From Casuarina equisetifolia (Eukaryota > Streptophyta > Magnoliopsida > Fagales > Casuarinaceae), in assembly GCA_028551475.1 (NCBI GenBank), contig CM052362.1, positions 6,633,354 to 6,697,353 of the forward strand: DNA of 64,000 nucleotides. The letters run 5' to 3'. Positions 9,642 to 20,853 of the stretch are shown one piece after another. The first letter of the stretch is position 1. The number at the start of each line of letters is the position of its first letter. Both the position numbers and the translations under genes were made by a program. The notes under the pieces were generated by a model. It made no database searches, had not been told where the DNA came from, and saw only the letters and a list, made by a program, of their open reading frames with translations.

Positions 9642-11117
9642 ATGGATCCGTGCCATTTTGTTCGGATTCTCGTCGGAAACCTGGCTGTGAAATTGCCCAC
9701 GGCCTCGAAGCAGTCCTTTGCCGGAATCCAACCGTCCTCGTCGCCGTGCCTTTGCAAGATCAAGCTCAAGAACTTCCCGACGCAGTACGCTACAGTCCAT
9801 TCGATCGCTCACGAAAGCCAGATCCACTATTCGCAAGAGCGCTCTCTGGCCGCTTGCTTCACGTTGAGTAAGACCCAGATCGACAAATTCGTCGAGAGTG
9901 GTAAGAATCCTGTTGTGCGGATTACGGTTTATGAGGGGCGGAGAGGGACTACTTGTGGATTAAAGACTGAGAAGTTCCTGGGGAGTGTCACGGTGGAGGT
10001 GGATCTCCGTGCGGTGGAGACTAGGGCCAGTGATGTTCACAAGGGTTGGGTTGATATCGGGGGGAGCAGCAAGAAGGGCTCGTCGGCGCAGTTGCGCCTG
10101 AGCGTTAGGGCCGAGCCCGATCCAAGATTCGTGTTCCAATTTGAGGGAGAGCCAGAATGCAATCCTCAGGTGTTTCAGGTTCATGGGGATGTACGGCAAT
10201 CTGTGTTTTCTTGCAAGTTCGGTTTCAACCATATGAACGACCGAAGTTCGCTCTCTGGGTTAGTTCTCGTTATCCTGTTCTTAGTATCAGCTCTTTTGTT
10301 TGGTTGCCAAGAAATTTCGATACGCATCTAGTCTCGGTGACATTCTTTGCCAGTTTGTACGAAACTCTTATTACTTGTTCCGCGCAGGCTGTCGACGAGC
10401 GAACCAAGCACATCAAGAAGTTTCTTACTGGGGTCTCACTCTCGCGACGAACAGACGGCAAAACACAGGAAGGGATGGCTCGTTACCGTCCACGACCTAT
10501 CGGGCTCAACGGTGGCCGTGGCCTCTATGGTGACCCCGTTTGTCCCGTCCCATGGGTCCGACCGTGTCAGCCAGTCAAACCCCGGCGCCTGGCTCATCCT
10601 CCGTCCCGGGGAGGGAGCGTGGAACCCGTGGGGCCGCCTAGAGGCATGGCGCGAGGGCGGCAGCTCTGACGCCGTGGGCTACCGCTTCCATCTCCTCAGC
10701 GATTCGGACGCCACCACCACTCTCGCCGCCGGCGCCATCAGCTCGAATAACGGCGGCAAATTCACCATAGACATGACCTCAAGCCTCGCCGCCACACCAG
10801 TACACACCCCCCAAGGCAGCTGCGATTTCGGGTCCGGATCCTTTTGTTCCTCAAGACCCTCCTCTCGATCCGGGTCAGGATCCGGATCCGAGCTTGGGTA
10901 CGGATACCTTCCATCACAAGCTCACGCGGGGTTTGTGATGTCATCCACCGTGGAAAAAGCCGGGCAGTGTAGCAAGCCGGAGGTGGAGTTGGGTGTCCAA
11001 CACGTGACGTGTGCGGAGGACGCAGCGGCATTCGTGGCATTGGCGGCGGCCATGGATCTCAGCATGGACGCTTGCGGGTTGTTCTCTAAGAAGCTCCGAA
11101 AAGAGCTGAGACAGTAG
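9642..11117 (+). CDS. DUF1005 family protein, copy A
   Basis: Two exons, 9642-10258 and 10388-11117, give 448 residues. The donor is GG/GTTAGT and the acceptor TTCCGCGCAG/GC, and the phase fits across the junction. The family (plant-specific, DUF1005) includes Arabidopsis ASG1, a stress-linked gene; the biochemical role is not known. Family landmarks are the start MDPCHFVRI, the stretch VRITVYEGRRGTTCG, R-A-E-P-D-P-R-F-V-F-Q-F, GWLVTVHDLSGSTVA and PGAWLILRPGEGAWNPWGRL, and near the end an Ala-rich run and A-A-A-M-D-L-S-M-D-A-C. A Ser/Gly-rich low-complexity segment precedes the C-terminal block. No signal peptide or membrane segment is evident. A paralogue (36871-38351, minus) is largely collinear with the same intron position. 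Confidence 0.92.
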
Positions 11118-11639
11118 CGTGGGGTCGGGCTTTGTCGTTTTAATGAAGTTAGCCCGTCGTTTTGTTTAGAAGGATTTCTGATTGATAACAGCAATTTTTG
11201 GCTGGTGATGAGAATTAAATTTTGTAATTAATTTGATTGTTTCGATTAATATCATTCATTGTTCCATATGCACATGCTGGAAGCGTGCGGGTGATCTGGA
11301 GTTCAGTGCGCACGTGCGGATGGTCATCTGTCTAAACAGCTGTCTCCCGTCTATTTCTTACCTGTCATTCGCACGTGCTGGCGACCGTTGTATCCAGCTA
11401 TATCCTACCGTTGTATCCTATCTTATCCATTTTGGTCCCGCTCAAAACTACCGAGATCGGAAAGCAACATTATCCTCGTTCGCACTGAAAACCTTACATT
11501 ATACAAAAAATAGACCACAACTTATAATTGCAATGAAAAAGCCAACTTTGTTACGAGAAAGCCGTTCCCATAAAGAAATCATATGATATTTTCGTAATCC
11601 ATAAAATAGACAGAATAAAAAAAAAAATCTAATAAAGCA

Positions 11640-11950
11640 GATCACAAATTACAGCAAGTATATCAATAATTTAGACAAAAAACTCAAGCATAAAACTTGC
11701 TTTGTACTAACAAATCATAACCAAAAAAAGCACTAAACAAAACAAGTTAGACATGTTCTTCCCAATAATTTTATTCATAAAAAGAAGGAAGATAAGATAG
11801 AGGGGCATATTTACAAATCCCTATTAAGGTCTTAATTCTGGGTCATCCGATCATCTTTACAAAACCCTTCATGCCCACCTTCATAGTCACAAAAAACTCC
11901 GTTTTAGATCGGGCACAAACTGAGCGAAACCCTTTAGCCCATGATCCTTG
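11640..11950. repeat. Repeat shared with both PHD upstream regions and the gag gene 3' flank
   Basis: Sequence around TTTAGACAAAAAACTCAAGC, GAAGGAAGATAAGATAGA and TCGGGCACAAACTGAGCGAA recurs at about 32810-33070 (inside duplication copy B) and at 18296-18640, directly beyond the stop codon side of the gag-protease frame. This suggests an older fragment of that element, carried along in the duplication. Confidence 0.75.
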
Positions 11951-12414
11951 TTTAACTAACAAGACAAGACAAAACATTTACGGCTGATTTTGTTTATCTA
12001 TCCTAATGGGTAATTAGTATACAAAATGTAAATTTTGTTTTGAGATGGTTTTTTGTGGGATAGCATTTGATTAATTTATACGTATAATTCTTTAATAAAA
12101 CATGTTGTCGATGCATACAACTTGAGTTCCTTAATTTATTAACTGAATATCAAATTAGCTCGGTGAAATAAATGAGAATGGCACTATTTTGAATTTATTT
12201 AGTTTATAATTTATAAATTATTTTTCATCTCTTCTTTAATTTTTATTTTATAATAAGATAATAATTTTTTTAAGTTAGTACTAAAATTTGTCAAGTATAA
12301 ATTTATACAAATAAAGAGAATGAACATATATTTGAGACGTTAAAATAAGAAAAGAACATCATTGTCAAATAAACAGCTGTCTCCCATCGTGTTTGTGACC
12401 TGTCTTCTGCCCGT

Positions 12415-12420
12415 TATAAA
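12415..12420 (+). promoter_or_regulatory. TATA box of PHD/GNAT copy A
   Basis: TATAAA in the context CCGTTATAAACATTGCAG, about 140 bp before the start codon. The same box is kept in copy B at 33545-33550. Confidence 0.65.
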
Positions 12421-12561
12421 CATTGCAGAATCCGACCGTTGCTCACAAAATCCATTTGATCGGAAAGCAAATCCCTCCTCTTCCTCTCGCTCAAAACTCT
12501 AGTTTTCCTCTCTCAAACTCTGAAAATCCTAGATTTGTTTTCTTTCGCTCATTGTTCTGCA

Positions 12562-14661
12562 ATGGAGAATCGTTGTTTCCCTCCCGATGTGCTTGCTGTT
12601 GAGCCCGAGTATTGCCCCCAGGCTGCCATGGATTGGTATTTGTGTAAGAATTCTCTCAACAAGGAAGATCTGAAAGTAAAGGCCAGAAAGCATCTGTCGG
12701 CGATGGGGTGGGTGTTTTGGTACGGTCGGAAGGGAGAAAGGTTTGAGTTGCGCTACACCTCACCCTGTGGAAGGTGTTTCTACTCCCTTCGAACAGCATG
12801 TAAAGCCTGTATTGATCAAGAAAATTATTTTGAGAGTGGTGTTGGGTCGAATTCTGTTCCCCAAATTGAATCTGTTGCTCCCTGTTCTGTTCCTGAAACT
12901 GAGGCCTCTGTTTCTGGTTCTTCCTCTGTTTGGGAAACGGCTGATCGTAATCTTGAGCCCATGGAGTCGATCAACGTCAACGATGAAGTTAGGGGCGACT
13001 CAGCCAGCCATCTAAAGAGAAGAACACGAAAGATGGCGAAGAATATGAAGAAAATGAGGGCAAATCCAAGAAAAAGTGTGATCGGATCAACAAAAAGAGG
13101 GAAGGTTGGAGGAATTCGTGGTTCCTCAAACCACAAATCCCACGTAAGTTTATCTTGGTTGGTAGAAAACGATGTGGTGTTGCCTGGGGCAAGAGTACAT
13201 TACCGTGGTAAGAATGGTTTGGCTCCTCTGAAAGAAGGGTACTTGACTCGTGATGGGGTTGAGTGCGGTTGTTGCCATAAACTCTTCACTCTCACGGGTT
13301 TTGAAGTTCATGCCGATAGTTCAAATCACCGACCGGCTGCCAATATTATACTTGAAGATGGGAGGAGTCTACAAGATTGCCAACGGCAGGCGATGAGTAG
13401 TGATCAGAGCAAAACCCTTAGAAGAAAGCTTCAAGAGAATGATGATTTCTGCGCCGTTTGTCACTATGGGGGCGAGTTGGTTTTATGTGATCGGTGCCCA
13501 TCTTCATTCCACAGATGGTGTCTTGGCTTGAAGGATGTTCCTGCTGGCGATTGGTTTTGCCCATCATGCGTTTGTAGAATTTGTGGCCGCAGTGAGCTTC
13601 AAGTAAACAAAAACAATTCTATGGATTATCATTTCATTACTTGCAAGCAATGCGGGCGCAAATTTCATGGTGGGTGCCGAAGGAATGAAGAGGAAGCAAG
13701 TCAAGATCGTGAGTTTTGTGGCAGAAAGTGTGAGCGTATATTTTTGGGTCTTGGAAGGCTTTTGGGAAAACCAATTCCAGTGGGTGGTGAGAATTTGACA
13801 TGGACACTGCTCAAGTGTGGGACGAGTCCTGAAAGTTGTAGTCTTGATTCTCATGATATGAAGGCCTCGAACGAGAATGACAGCAAGCTCAAAGCTGCTC
13901 TGAAAGTAATGCACAACTGCTTTGAGCCGGTGAAAGATCCTCGTAGCAACAGAGACCTCGTTGAAGAGGTAATTTTCAGTCCAGGGTCAGAGCTAAAGCA
14001 ATCAAGATACTGTGGCTTCTACACCGTGCTTTTAGAGAGGGACAATGAAGTAATTTCTGTAGCTATCATTAAGATTCATGGAGAAAAGGTGGCGGAAGTA
14101 CCTCTTGTTTGCACTAGCTTTAACTATCGTAGATGTGGAATGTGTGGCATATTGATGGATGAGCTTGAAAAGCAGTTGATGGCATTGGGAGTGGAGAGGT
14201 TGGTTTTGCCTGCTGCTCCTACTGTGCTGCAGACATGGACATCTTCTTTTGGGTTCTCTAAGATGACAAACTCTGAGAGGCTACAGTTTATGGAGTATAC
14301 TTTCCTTGATTTCCAAGACACCATCATGTGCCAGAAACTGTTAAGCAAGAAGTCTGCAGCAGAAGTTGTGGTGGATGAAGGGCCTGAGGAAAGTGCTGTG
14401 AGCGATGTCAAAGTTAAGCCAAAGTGTTTGGATGAAGAAGCCACCTTTCCGAAGGCAAGCGGGAGTAACAACTGTGAATATCCCAAGTACTTCCCGTGGA
14501 GGAACAGCTTAATCCGCAGGAGGCAAAGCAAATACGATTCAACATGCTGGCAGAAAAAGAAGATATCAGTCAGTGAAAGTCAAGGCCCATTCCATGTTGG
14601 TGGTTGGACACATCTTGTGTCAAAGATTTTTTGGGGCCGTTTTTGGCATTCAGATAGATAG
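12562..14661 (+). CDS. IDM1-like PHD-finger / GNAT acetyltransferase, copy A
   Basis: One uninterrupted 699-codon frame from the ATG at 12562. Order: an N-terminal plant domain (about 35-85, with GWVFWYGRKGERFELRY and YSLRTACKAC); a basic stretch around 150-190; a TPL-binding/Tify-like region (about 205-285, VHYRGKNG to LEDGRSLQDCQRQA); a PHD finger from residue 297 (C-x2-C, CDRCPSSFHRWCL, WFCPSCVC) followed by a second Cys/His-rich half finger (CRICG to FHGGC); and a GNAT acetyltransferase fold (about 470-570) with the acetyl-CoA loop R-R-C-G-M-C. This architecture is that of IDM1/ROS4, a nuclear histone acetyltransferase that protects loci from silencing; substrate use here is inferred. The C-terminus is Lys/Arg- and aromatic-rich. 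Arabidopsis relatives, as I recall, have introns, so the lack of introns is notable. Copy B is truncated. Confidence 0.92.
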   Translation: MENRCFPPDVLAVEPEYCPQAAMDWYLCKNSLNKEDLKVKARKHLSAMGWVFWYGRKGERFELRYTSPCGRCFYSLRTACKACIDQENYFESGVGSNSVPQIESVAPCSVPETEASVSGSSSVWETADRNLEPMESINVNDEVRGDSASHLKRRTRKMAKNMKKMRANPRKSVIGSTKRGKVGGIRGSSNHKSHVSLSWLVENDVVLPGARVHYRGKNGLAPLKEGYLTRDGVECGCCHKLFTLTGFEVHADSSNHRPAANIILEDGRSLQDCQRQAMSSDQSKTLRRKLQENDDFCAVCHYGGELVLCDRCPSSFHRWCLGLKDVPAGDWFCPSCVCRICGRSELQVNKNNSMDYHFITCKQCGRKFHGGCRRNEEEASQDREFCGRKCERIFLGLGRLLGKPIPVGGENLTWTLLKCGTSPESCSLDSHDMKASNENDSKLKAALKVMHNCFEPVKDPRSNRDLVEEVIFSPGSELKQSRYCGFYTVLLERDNEVISVAIIKIHGEKVAEVPLVCTSFNYRRCGMCGILMDELEKQLMALGVERLVLPAAPTVLQTWTSSFGFSKMTNSERLQFMEYTFLDFQDTIMCQKLLSKKSAAEVVVDEGPEESAVSDVKVKPKCLDEEATFPKASGSNNCEYPKYFPWRNSLIRRRQSKYDSTCWQKKKISVSESQGPFHVGGWTHLVSKIFWGRFWHSDR

Positions 14662-15039
14662 CTCTGTGCTTGGTCACTCCTTTCCTATGTAATGAGCTGT
14701 TTATGGCCTTTTACTGTAAATCTTTTACTGTTCTTGCAAATATAGTTGCGTTCTTCAATCTTATACAGCTGATTTGATTAACATTGAAAGAACTCGACAT
14801 AGATTAACTACCTATTCAAACAACTGATACCTTTTTTTTTCCTTGTTTGTTTGGTGAATCCGTACAACGGCAGACGTCGAACTCTTCAACATAAAGTTTT
14901 CTGCTCATAGTTTTAGGAGCAGAGCTCGTGGACCGATGAACAATCTTTAGTAAGGAAAATACATGGCAACATGCTTTACAGATTACGGGCACTAAGGATT
15001 AAGGATTCGAAAATGACAACGCATGCCTAATTATTCTTT

Positions 15040-18000
15040 TGTTACGTGACACTTCCACGGATAAAAGAAAATCAATAGGAAAATCAAAAATTAACTTCAA
15101 AACTGAGGATTTGGGAAGAATATGATGAGTAGAACTATTGTGTCCAGGACAAGTTCATAAATGAAATACAATCTCAGTTATGATTTCCTTGGGAGTATGG
15201 CTGTTGGAAACAAATTTGTATAATTGCTTTTTGAGTGATATCATACATTTTGACATGATCCATATTTCAATGATACAAAAAATGTGTGATAGGTGCAAAC
15301 AATATGTAACATGATGAGTACAAATCCTCAATTTCTAGATCCCTTACATTAATCAAGGCAGGAAACAACTCCAAAAGCAGGCAACCGGTTGGGTCTCTTG
15401 GCCTGCTCTCGTGAATTTTCCTTTATAAACTTGTCAGTCACATGAGAATGGTTAGTTTATTCTTGTTCGAAGCTCATTTCTATCAATTAGACAAAGTTCT
15501 TTTGCACTTTTACGTGCCACTTAAAAAGATGTGGCTGCTTAACAATGGTATTTTTAACAACTAAAGGAAACTTATCCAGGCCCCCAAAGCCCCAAAAGTC
15601 AGGCTAAAGAATAAGCTTTCCACAATACATTAAGCAGACAAAAAAAAAAAAAAAAAGAAAACAAATGAATGTACGACCTTCCAACTTACAGGCTATGATT
15701 GGATAGACCTTGTCATTTCAACAAGCAAGATGGGTGCGCTGACCAACCACTGTCAGTCCGCCCAGTTTTCAAGCCACATCTCAGCCACACGACAACAAGC
15801 CATTCTTTGTTTCAAGTTTCCTGGTGAGAGACAATTATGTCAATTGTTAACATTCAATCTTGTACTGCTGGGTGGTTTGTAGAATATCAGTAGTGCAGTG
15901 CTTGCATATTTGACAATAAATGTTGGATATGCATGACTGAAGACTTGCTTTCCAGTGCTGTCAGGGCTTTAATAATCCTATCTTCGAGTCTATCCAATGA
16001 ATTGAAAGCTGTTGTTGAATGTAAGTAGCGGTACTAGCAGCATCATGCTTTACATACTTGAAAACATTATGGTAAGACGAACCACTTCACCTAGCATAGG
16101 TTTGAAATTATTGGGCGGGTTGAAAAGAAAGACAAAGTCCTAACATCTATGAGTCACAGTTTAAAAGGTCCCGTCCCAAACTAGGAGAAAATCGGTTCAA
16201 TTTGGATTGAAATCTCGGAATATATCTATAACTATCTCAAAATATAAATAATATAAATAACATAAATAAAAAATCAATAAGATAAAGAATGATCTTAGTC
16301 CAAGAAATTCTCATTCCTTGGGAATTAAATTTAATTCCATTAGTTACTTTCAAGAAAAATGCAAGATTCATATCAACATAGTTGGCAAGGTTGATTGACA
16401 ACTATGGTTGTCCAGAGCCCGAATTAGGTAGCCCAACTTCTACCACCAATAATTTTTTTTAATGTAAATTAGGAAGTTTCTTTTTTCTTTTTTTCAAAAA
16501 TCATTGTATCTTTGAGTTTTGTTTTGTTTTATCTTCAACTTTCTTACTTTTTATTATTAACTTTTCTTCACCTTTTAACTAACTAGCTTAATTAGGTAAT
16601 GGAGGAGAGGTTTTTTTTTTTTTTGAAATATTCCCTTATAATTAAAAAAGATTAACATACTATCGAGTCAATTTTTTAGTACAATTAAATTTTGTATTTT
16701 TTTGAAAGTAAAGAAGCTATAAACTCATCTAAACATGTATAATTAACCATATTTATCTGTTGGATGAAAGTTTCATATTGAAAGCCTAATCTCTTGGAGT
16801 GAGGCTTAAGTAAAGGAATTACTTCTCTATTTTATTAGTTAGTTTTTATATTGTATCTTTGGTCTTTTACTATGATATCATAATCTAAATTAAATATATT
16901 TTACCCTATATAATTTTGAGTCCAATATTGCTTAGCGTGATAGACAAAAGTGAAATATATGTAAGACAAAGGTTCTATTAAAAGTGTCATTTCTTATGAT
17001 GAATCTTAAATAAAATAATTACTTATCAACATTTTGAACTAACTTTGAATTGGAACTTTAGTACTTTGAACAATCTCTAATCACCAATGTTAAACAAACA
17101 TTCTCTATATTCTAGTACTCAATTTATCAATATCAAACTCAAGCACTTCTTTAGTTAAAATCAGTTTATATTTCTTAAATTTTTTGATATTATCTTTTTA
17201 AAAATGAAATATGTACTTTTCTTTTCTCTATTTTATATATTAATACCATGTTAGAAAACTAAAATATTTCCTTTAAACTAGATTATAAAGAATAATGTGA
17301 ATATTTTATTTTAAAAAATACTTTAAATATTGTGAAATACACAATGTTTTTAGCATTTTTTTTTATTTCAAGGATAAGAAAAGACTCTTTACACCGCTTT
17401 TATTTATGTCAAAAACATATTACTTTTAAACTTGAATTGTCACATTATATTGCAATCGATTTCAACATGTAAACTTTTTCCCACAACCCACAACTCATAT
17501 CCCAAACAAGTACATGATAGTGTAAGTGGTAGTAAGAATTTTAAGAAAAGTGAGAACTAAACAACCTGACAAAAGTCGTTAGATATGTTTGATATGTTAA
17601 TACAACAATTAAGTGTGGAGAGTAGATTATATTAAAAGAAAAAGAAAAAAAAACTCTTAGGCTTTGTTTGTAACTTGTGGACATGTTTTTGTCACTTTGT
17701 GAATAGAGTGAATGTGGAATCATTTAGCATATATATCTTCAATTTTGACTAATATTTGGAAGGGCATATAAAAACTTATATAATGTTCATATTTAGTGTA
17801 GTTTTCATATTGATCAAGTGCGAGTATTATGATATTGGTATGCAAGTTATGTCATTAATCCCCAAAATAAATCCCAAATTATGGTATATGTACGTGGTCC
17901 TAGATTGTCGAAGTCATTTTTTAAAGAGCAAAATCGTATACAATTTTAAGATTAAGAACATTCACTTGCCTTAAGGTAGGATATCTTTTCCTTTTAAGTA

Positions 18001-18290
18001 AGGTGAGTTCCCAAAGAAGTTTTTTATGTACACCATCTTACAAACCTTGTGAAATTGTTCATATTTTTCTAATACACAAGAATGATTCAATTCATAAACG
18101 CTTTGGCCCCAGAATTGTACTCCTAAGAGCTAGAATTGATATGGGAGGAGATGAAGAAAATTAGAGATATAATCAAATATATGTGACTAATCCCTCCCTT
18201 TCTCTTTTTTTTTTTTTTTACTTTTATTTTTTAAAATTAAAATAGGTTTCAAAATAGAAAGAATAAAAGTGGATTCAACTTCAGTAAAAC
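15040..18290. other. Long AT-rich intergenic region
   Basis: No gene recognised on either strand. There is a poly(A)/G-A run near 15640-15665 and much low-complexity AT sequence from 16200 onward. Small open frames at 17541-17723 and 17756-17974 look like chance in AT-rich DNA. Confidence 0.55.
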
Positions 18291-18295
18291 TAAAA

Positions 18296-18800
18296 CTCAA
18301 AACTCAAGTCGATACTCTGATATAAATTTAGACAGAAACTCAAGCTTAAAACTTCCTCTCACCCGCTTTGTACTTACAAACCATAAACAAAATGAGCACT
18401 AAAAAAGACAGGTTATACGTTTTCTTCCCATTAATTTCATTCAAAAAAAGAAGGAAGACTGGATAGAAGGGCATATTTAAAATCCCCTGTTAAGGTCCTA
18501 ATTCTAGGTCACCCAAGCATCTTTACAAAATCCTTCATGCGCACCTACAAAATCAAAAAACCCTTTCCAGATCGGGCACAACAGAGCGAAACCCTTAAAC
18601 CCACGATTCATGTTCTATTAACCAAACAAACACAAAACAAGCAACACGTGCTTCCCATTAACTTCAGTAACAAAGGAAGGAAGTCAGCGTATTGGAGCAT
18701 ATTTACAAACGCCCATCAAGCACCTAATGCCGGGCCCAACCTTCACCTCCATCCCCATCTTGAACACTATCACCTTTACCATCCCCGTCATACCCACCTC
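18296..18800 (-). repeat. 3' flank of the gag-protease gene, repeated near both PHD genes
   Basis: 18296-18640 matches 11640-11950 and 32810-33070. Within this flank, two blocks are also alike: CTTCCCATTAATTTCATTC at about 18424 and CTTCCCATTAACTTCAGTAA at about 18651, each followed by GGAAG, GCATATTTA and CACC/CTAAT. Probably the untranslated 3' part or terminal repeat remnant of the element. Confidence 0.65.
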
Positions 18801-18805
18801 CCAAA

Positions 18806-20371
18806 TCACAAACTACCTCCCACATAACCAACATTCTGCTTGGTGGGAGCATTCATTCCCTTAAGTTCCACTGTCTTCCCTTCAAACTCGAATCTCATGT
18901 ATAGTGACTGCATATTCAATAGGACCAACCCCAATTGCTTTAACCAGGCTATACCCAAAATAGCCTCAATTCCCTGCATGTCAAGTATAAAAAAGTCCAC
19001 TGAAAACGTAACTCCTTGCAAGCAAATTTTTACATCTCTGCATATCCCTTTACAACTCAATTCATCACTACAAGCCATTGCAGCTCTCATTTCTTCTTTA
19101 TCAACCTTAATCTTTAGACCCAATCTCCTGGCAATGTCCCAGCATAAAAAATTATGTGGGCTACTGGTTTCGATAGAGAACGTGACTCCAAGGCTGTGGC
19201 CTTCAACCTTTCCCAGCACTTTCATGGTTTGGGGCGTAGAAACCCCATACCACGCGTCAAGTAAGATGGTAGGAGTTACTTCTGGCTCCCACTCTTCCTC
19301 CAACTCCACCTCCTCTTGGCCCTTATCTTCCTTTGAATTTATCGCCTCTCTAGTGAATAACTTCTGACACTTGTGGCCGGGTGTGAACTTCTCATCACAA
19401 TGAAGACAAAGACCTTTAGTCCACCTTTCGTTAATCTCCTCCGCAGTGAACTTCCTAACCGATGTTGAGGATGTAACTTGGTTTGTTTTGAAATCTTTAC
19501 TCTCAATCAACTGCAGGGTCTTCTTAGCCCCTGCTGTCTGGACTCCCTTACCAAAATTGGTTTTGGCTTCGTAGTGTCTTGCCAACGCCACTGACCCTGC
19601 CAAAGTGGTTGGATTACTAGCTTGTACATCCAATAAAATATGCTCCTTAAGACCTCCCAAAAAGAAACCAATTTTGTGCTCATTCGTCAACCTTCCAGCC
19701 CTCATCAATAATAGTCCATAGAATTGTGCTTGGTACTCTAGAACACTTCCTGTCTGTTTTAACCTCCATGGATGAGTACAGAAATCCTGATAACTAACAG
19801 GGCCGTAAACATACATAAGCCCTTCAGTAAAGCTATCCCAAGTAATTGGCTCATTTCTTGAATTCTTGTTGCAAACTTGGGACCAAATGAATGCCTTCCC
19901 ATCCAAGTGGAAGGAGGCTAAAACAACTTTCTCATCCTCCAGAATCTTATAGTAACTAAAAAACTGATCCGCTTCATAAATCCAACCCGTAGGATCACTT
20001 TCACCATCGTATCTCGGAAACTCAAGCTTGCCTATTTCTAGCTCGGTCCAATCAACAAAATCCCCAGAGAACCTTCCTCCCCCAGAGGATCTAGGCCTCG
20101 ACCCTTTCCCCCTAATGCTCCTAGGCTCATCAACCTTAGCATTGAGTCCCAACATCATCTCCGTCATCCGTTCCATCTTAGCCCCCACTGCTTGAACTTC
20201 CTCCTCACTAGGTGTCTTCGATATTCTCGTTCCCAAAGGATTTACCGACACTGACACCAACTTAGAATGGGCCTTGGTCTTTGAACGTGTTACTGACTTA
20301 GGAGAAGGAAGAAACCAATCAAATACGAGCAAAAGCTTGTTCTTACGTCTCCTTCGGCTGCCTGTCACCAA
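18806..20371 (-). CDS. Stand-alone Ty3/gypsy-type gag-protease protein
   Basis: The frame is open for 521 codons; the first ATG inside it is at 20176, giving 456 residues, and a TGA lies just upstream of 20371. In frame order there is a retrotransposon gag domain (KLEFPRYDGESDPTGWIYEA, WRLKQTGSVLEYQAQF, FLGGLKEHILLDVQ), a CCHC zinc knuckle (CLHCDEKFTPGHKC), an acidic linker, and a retropepsin-like fold ending in ILGIAWLKQLG and MRFEFEGKTVELKG. The expected catalytic D-S/T-G is replaced (FSIETSSPHNFL), so the protease should be inactive. Reverse transcriptase, RNase H and integrase are absent on either side. Unlike the other retroelements in the window, it has no frameshift or internal stop. 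It may be a truncated element or a captured host gene. Confidence 0.8.
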   Translation of the reverse strand: MVTGSRRRRKNKLLLVFDWFLPSPKSVTRSKTKAHSKLVSVSVNPLGTRISKTPSEEEVQAVGAKMERMTEMMLGLNAKVDEPRSIRGKGSRPRSSGGGRFSGDFVDWTELEIGKLEFPRYDGESDPTGWIYEADQFFSYYKILEDEKVVLASFHLDGKAFIWSQVCNKNSRNEPITWDSFTEGLMYVYGPVSYQDFCTHPWRLKQTGSVLEYQAQFYGLLLMRAGRLTNEHKIGFFLGGLKEHILLDVQASNPTTLAGSVALARHYEAKTNFGKGVQTAGAKKTLQLIESKDFKTNQVTSSTSVRKFTAEEINERWTKGLCLHCDEKFTPGHKCQKLFTREAINSKEDKGQEEVELEEEWEPEVTPTILLDAWYGVSTPQTMKVLGKVEGHSLGVTFSIETSSPHNFLCWDIARRLGLKIKVDKEEMRAAMACSDELSCKGICRDVKICLQGVTFSVDFFILDMQGIEAILGIAWLKQLGLVLLNMQSLYMRFEFEGKTVELKGMNAPTKQNVGYVGGSL

Positions 20372-20473
20372 GAATCAGCCTAAATCTGTGATACGGAATT
20401 AATATAACAGCCCACAATTCGAAATAACAACCTTAAACAACAAGATAATCAAACCAAATGGTCCCAATCAGAA

Positions 20474-20593
20474 ATACAGCCAGATATCAAGCCACGAGAC
20501 CTCAAATCCAAAAATATAGCAAGACATTAAAGCCACAAGGCCTCAAATCCGAAAATATAGCAAGATATTCAAGCAAAAGAACCTAATCCGAAG
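20474..20593. repeat. ~40-bp tandem repeat, three units
   Basis: Units at 20474-20513, 20514-20554 and 20555-20593 share ATAxAGCxAGA, a TTxAAGC core and CCTxAATCC. They lie within the sequence between the putative 5' exon and the gag-protease frame. Confidence 0.8.
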
Positions 20594-20788
20594 ATACAAG
20601 TTCAATACTAAACATTTAAGCCACACATCGTCTACGACACTTCAAAAACAGCAAGCCTTCCAACACTACACTTCGATCGTAATCGCACCCCCAAAACAGA
20701 AGGTTCCCTTTCCTCCCAGCAATGAATATACCCACCGTTAACTACCCAAGGCTACCAAAAACTTCTAGCAGTTTAGAGATTTACATAC

Positions 20789-20853
20789 CTAGTCTTGCTG
20801 AGTGAACGCCTCGAAACCAACGGCCTCTCTGTTTTGCGTTTTCCCCATTTATA
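20789..20853 (-). promoter_or_regulatory. Putative promoter and 5' exon of the gag-protease gene
   Basis: On the minus strand, TATTATAAATGGGG (TATA core at 20847-20853) is followed about 60 bp later by a strong splice donor, CAAGACTAG/GTATGT (exon end at 20789). Acceptors lie just upstream of the coding frame (TATCACAG ending at 20386, and ATTTAG ending at 20380). This would give an intron of about 400 bp in the leader. Inferred from motifs only. Confidence 0.45.

Larger units (their letters stand above)
11278..15033. repeat. Segmental duplication, copy A (contains PHD/GNAT copy A)
   Basis: This block matches 32437-36755 in direct orientation, starting near the shared GTGCGCACGTGCGGATGGTC and running through the promoter, the whole PHD/GNAT gene and about 370 bp downstream (shared ACGCATGCCT near the end). 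Copy B carries extra sequence inside the gene (33901-34281) and after it (about 36290-36560). Identity looks high in the gene and lower in the flanks. Confidence 0.9.

Noticed and set aside
20474-20593. CRISPR-like array
   Set aside because: Units are contiguous without unique spacers, and the genome is a plant's. It is a simple tandem repeat.
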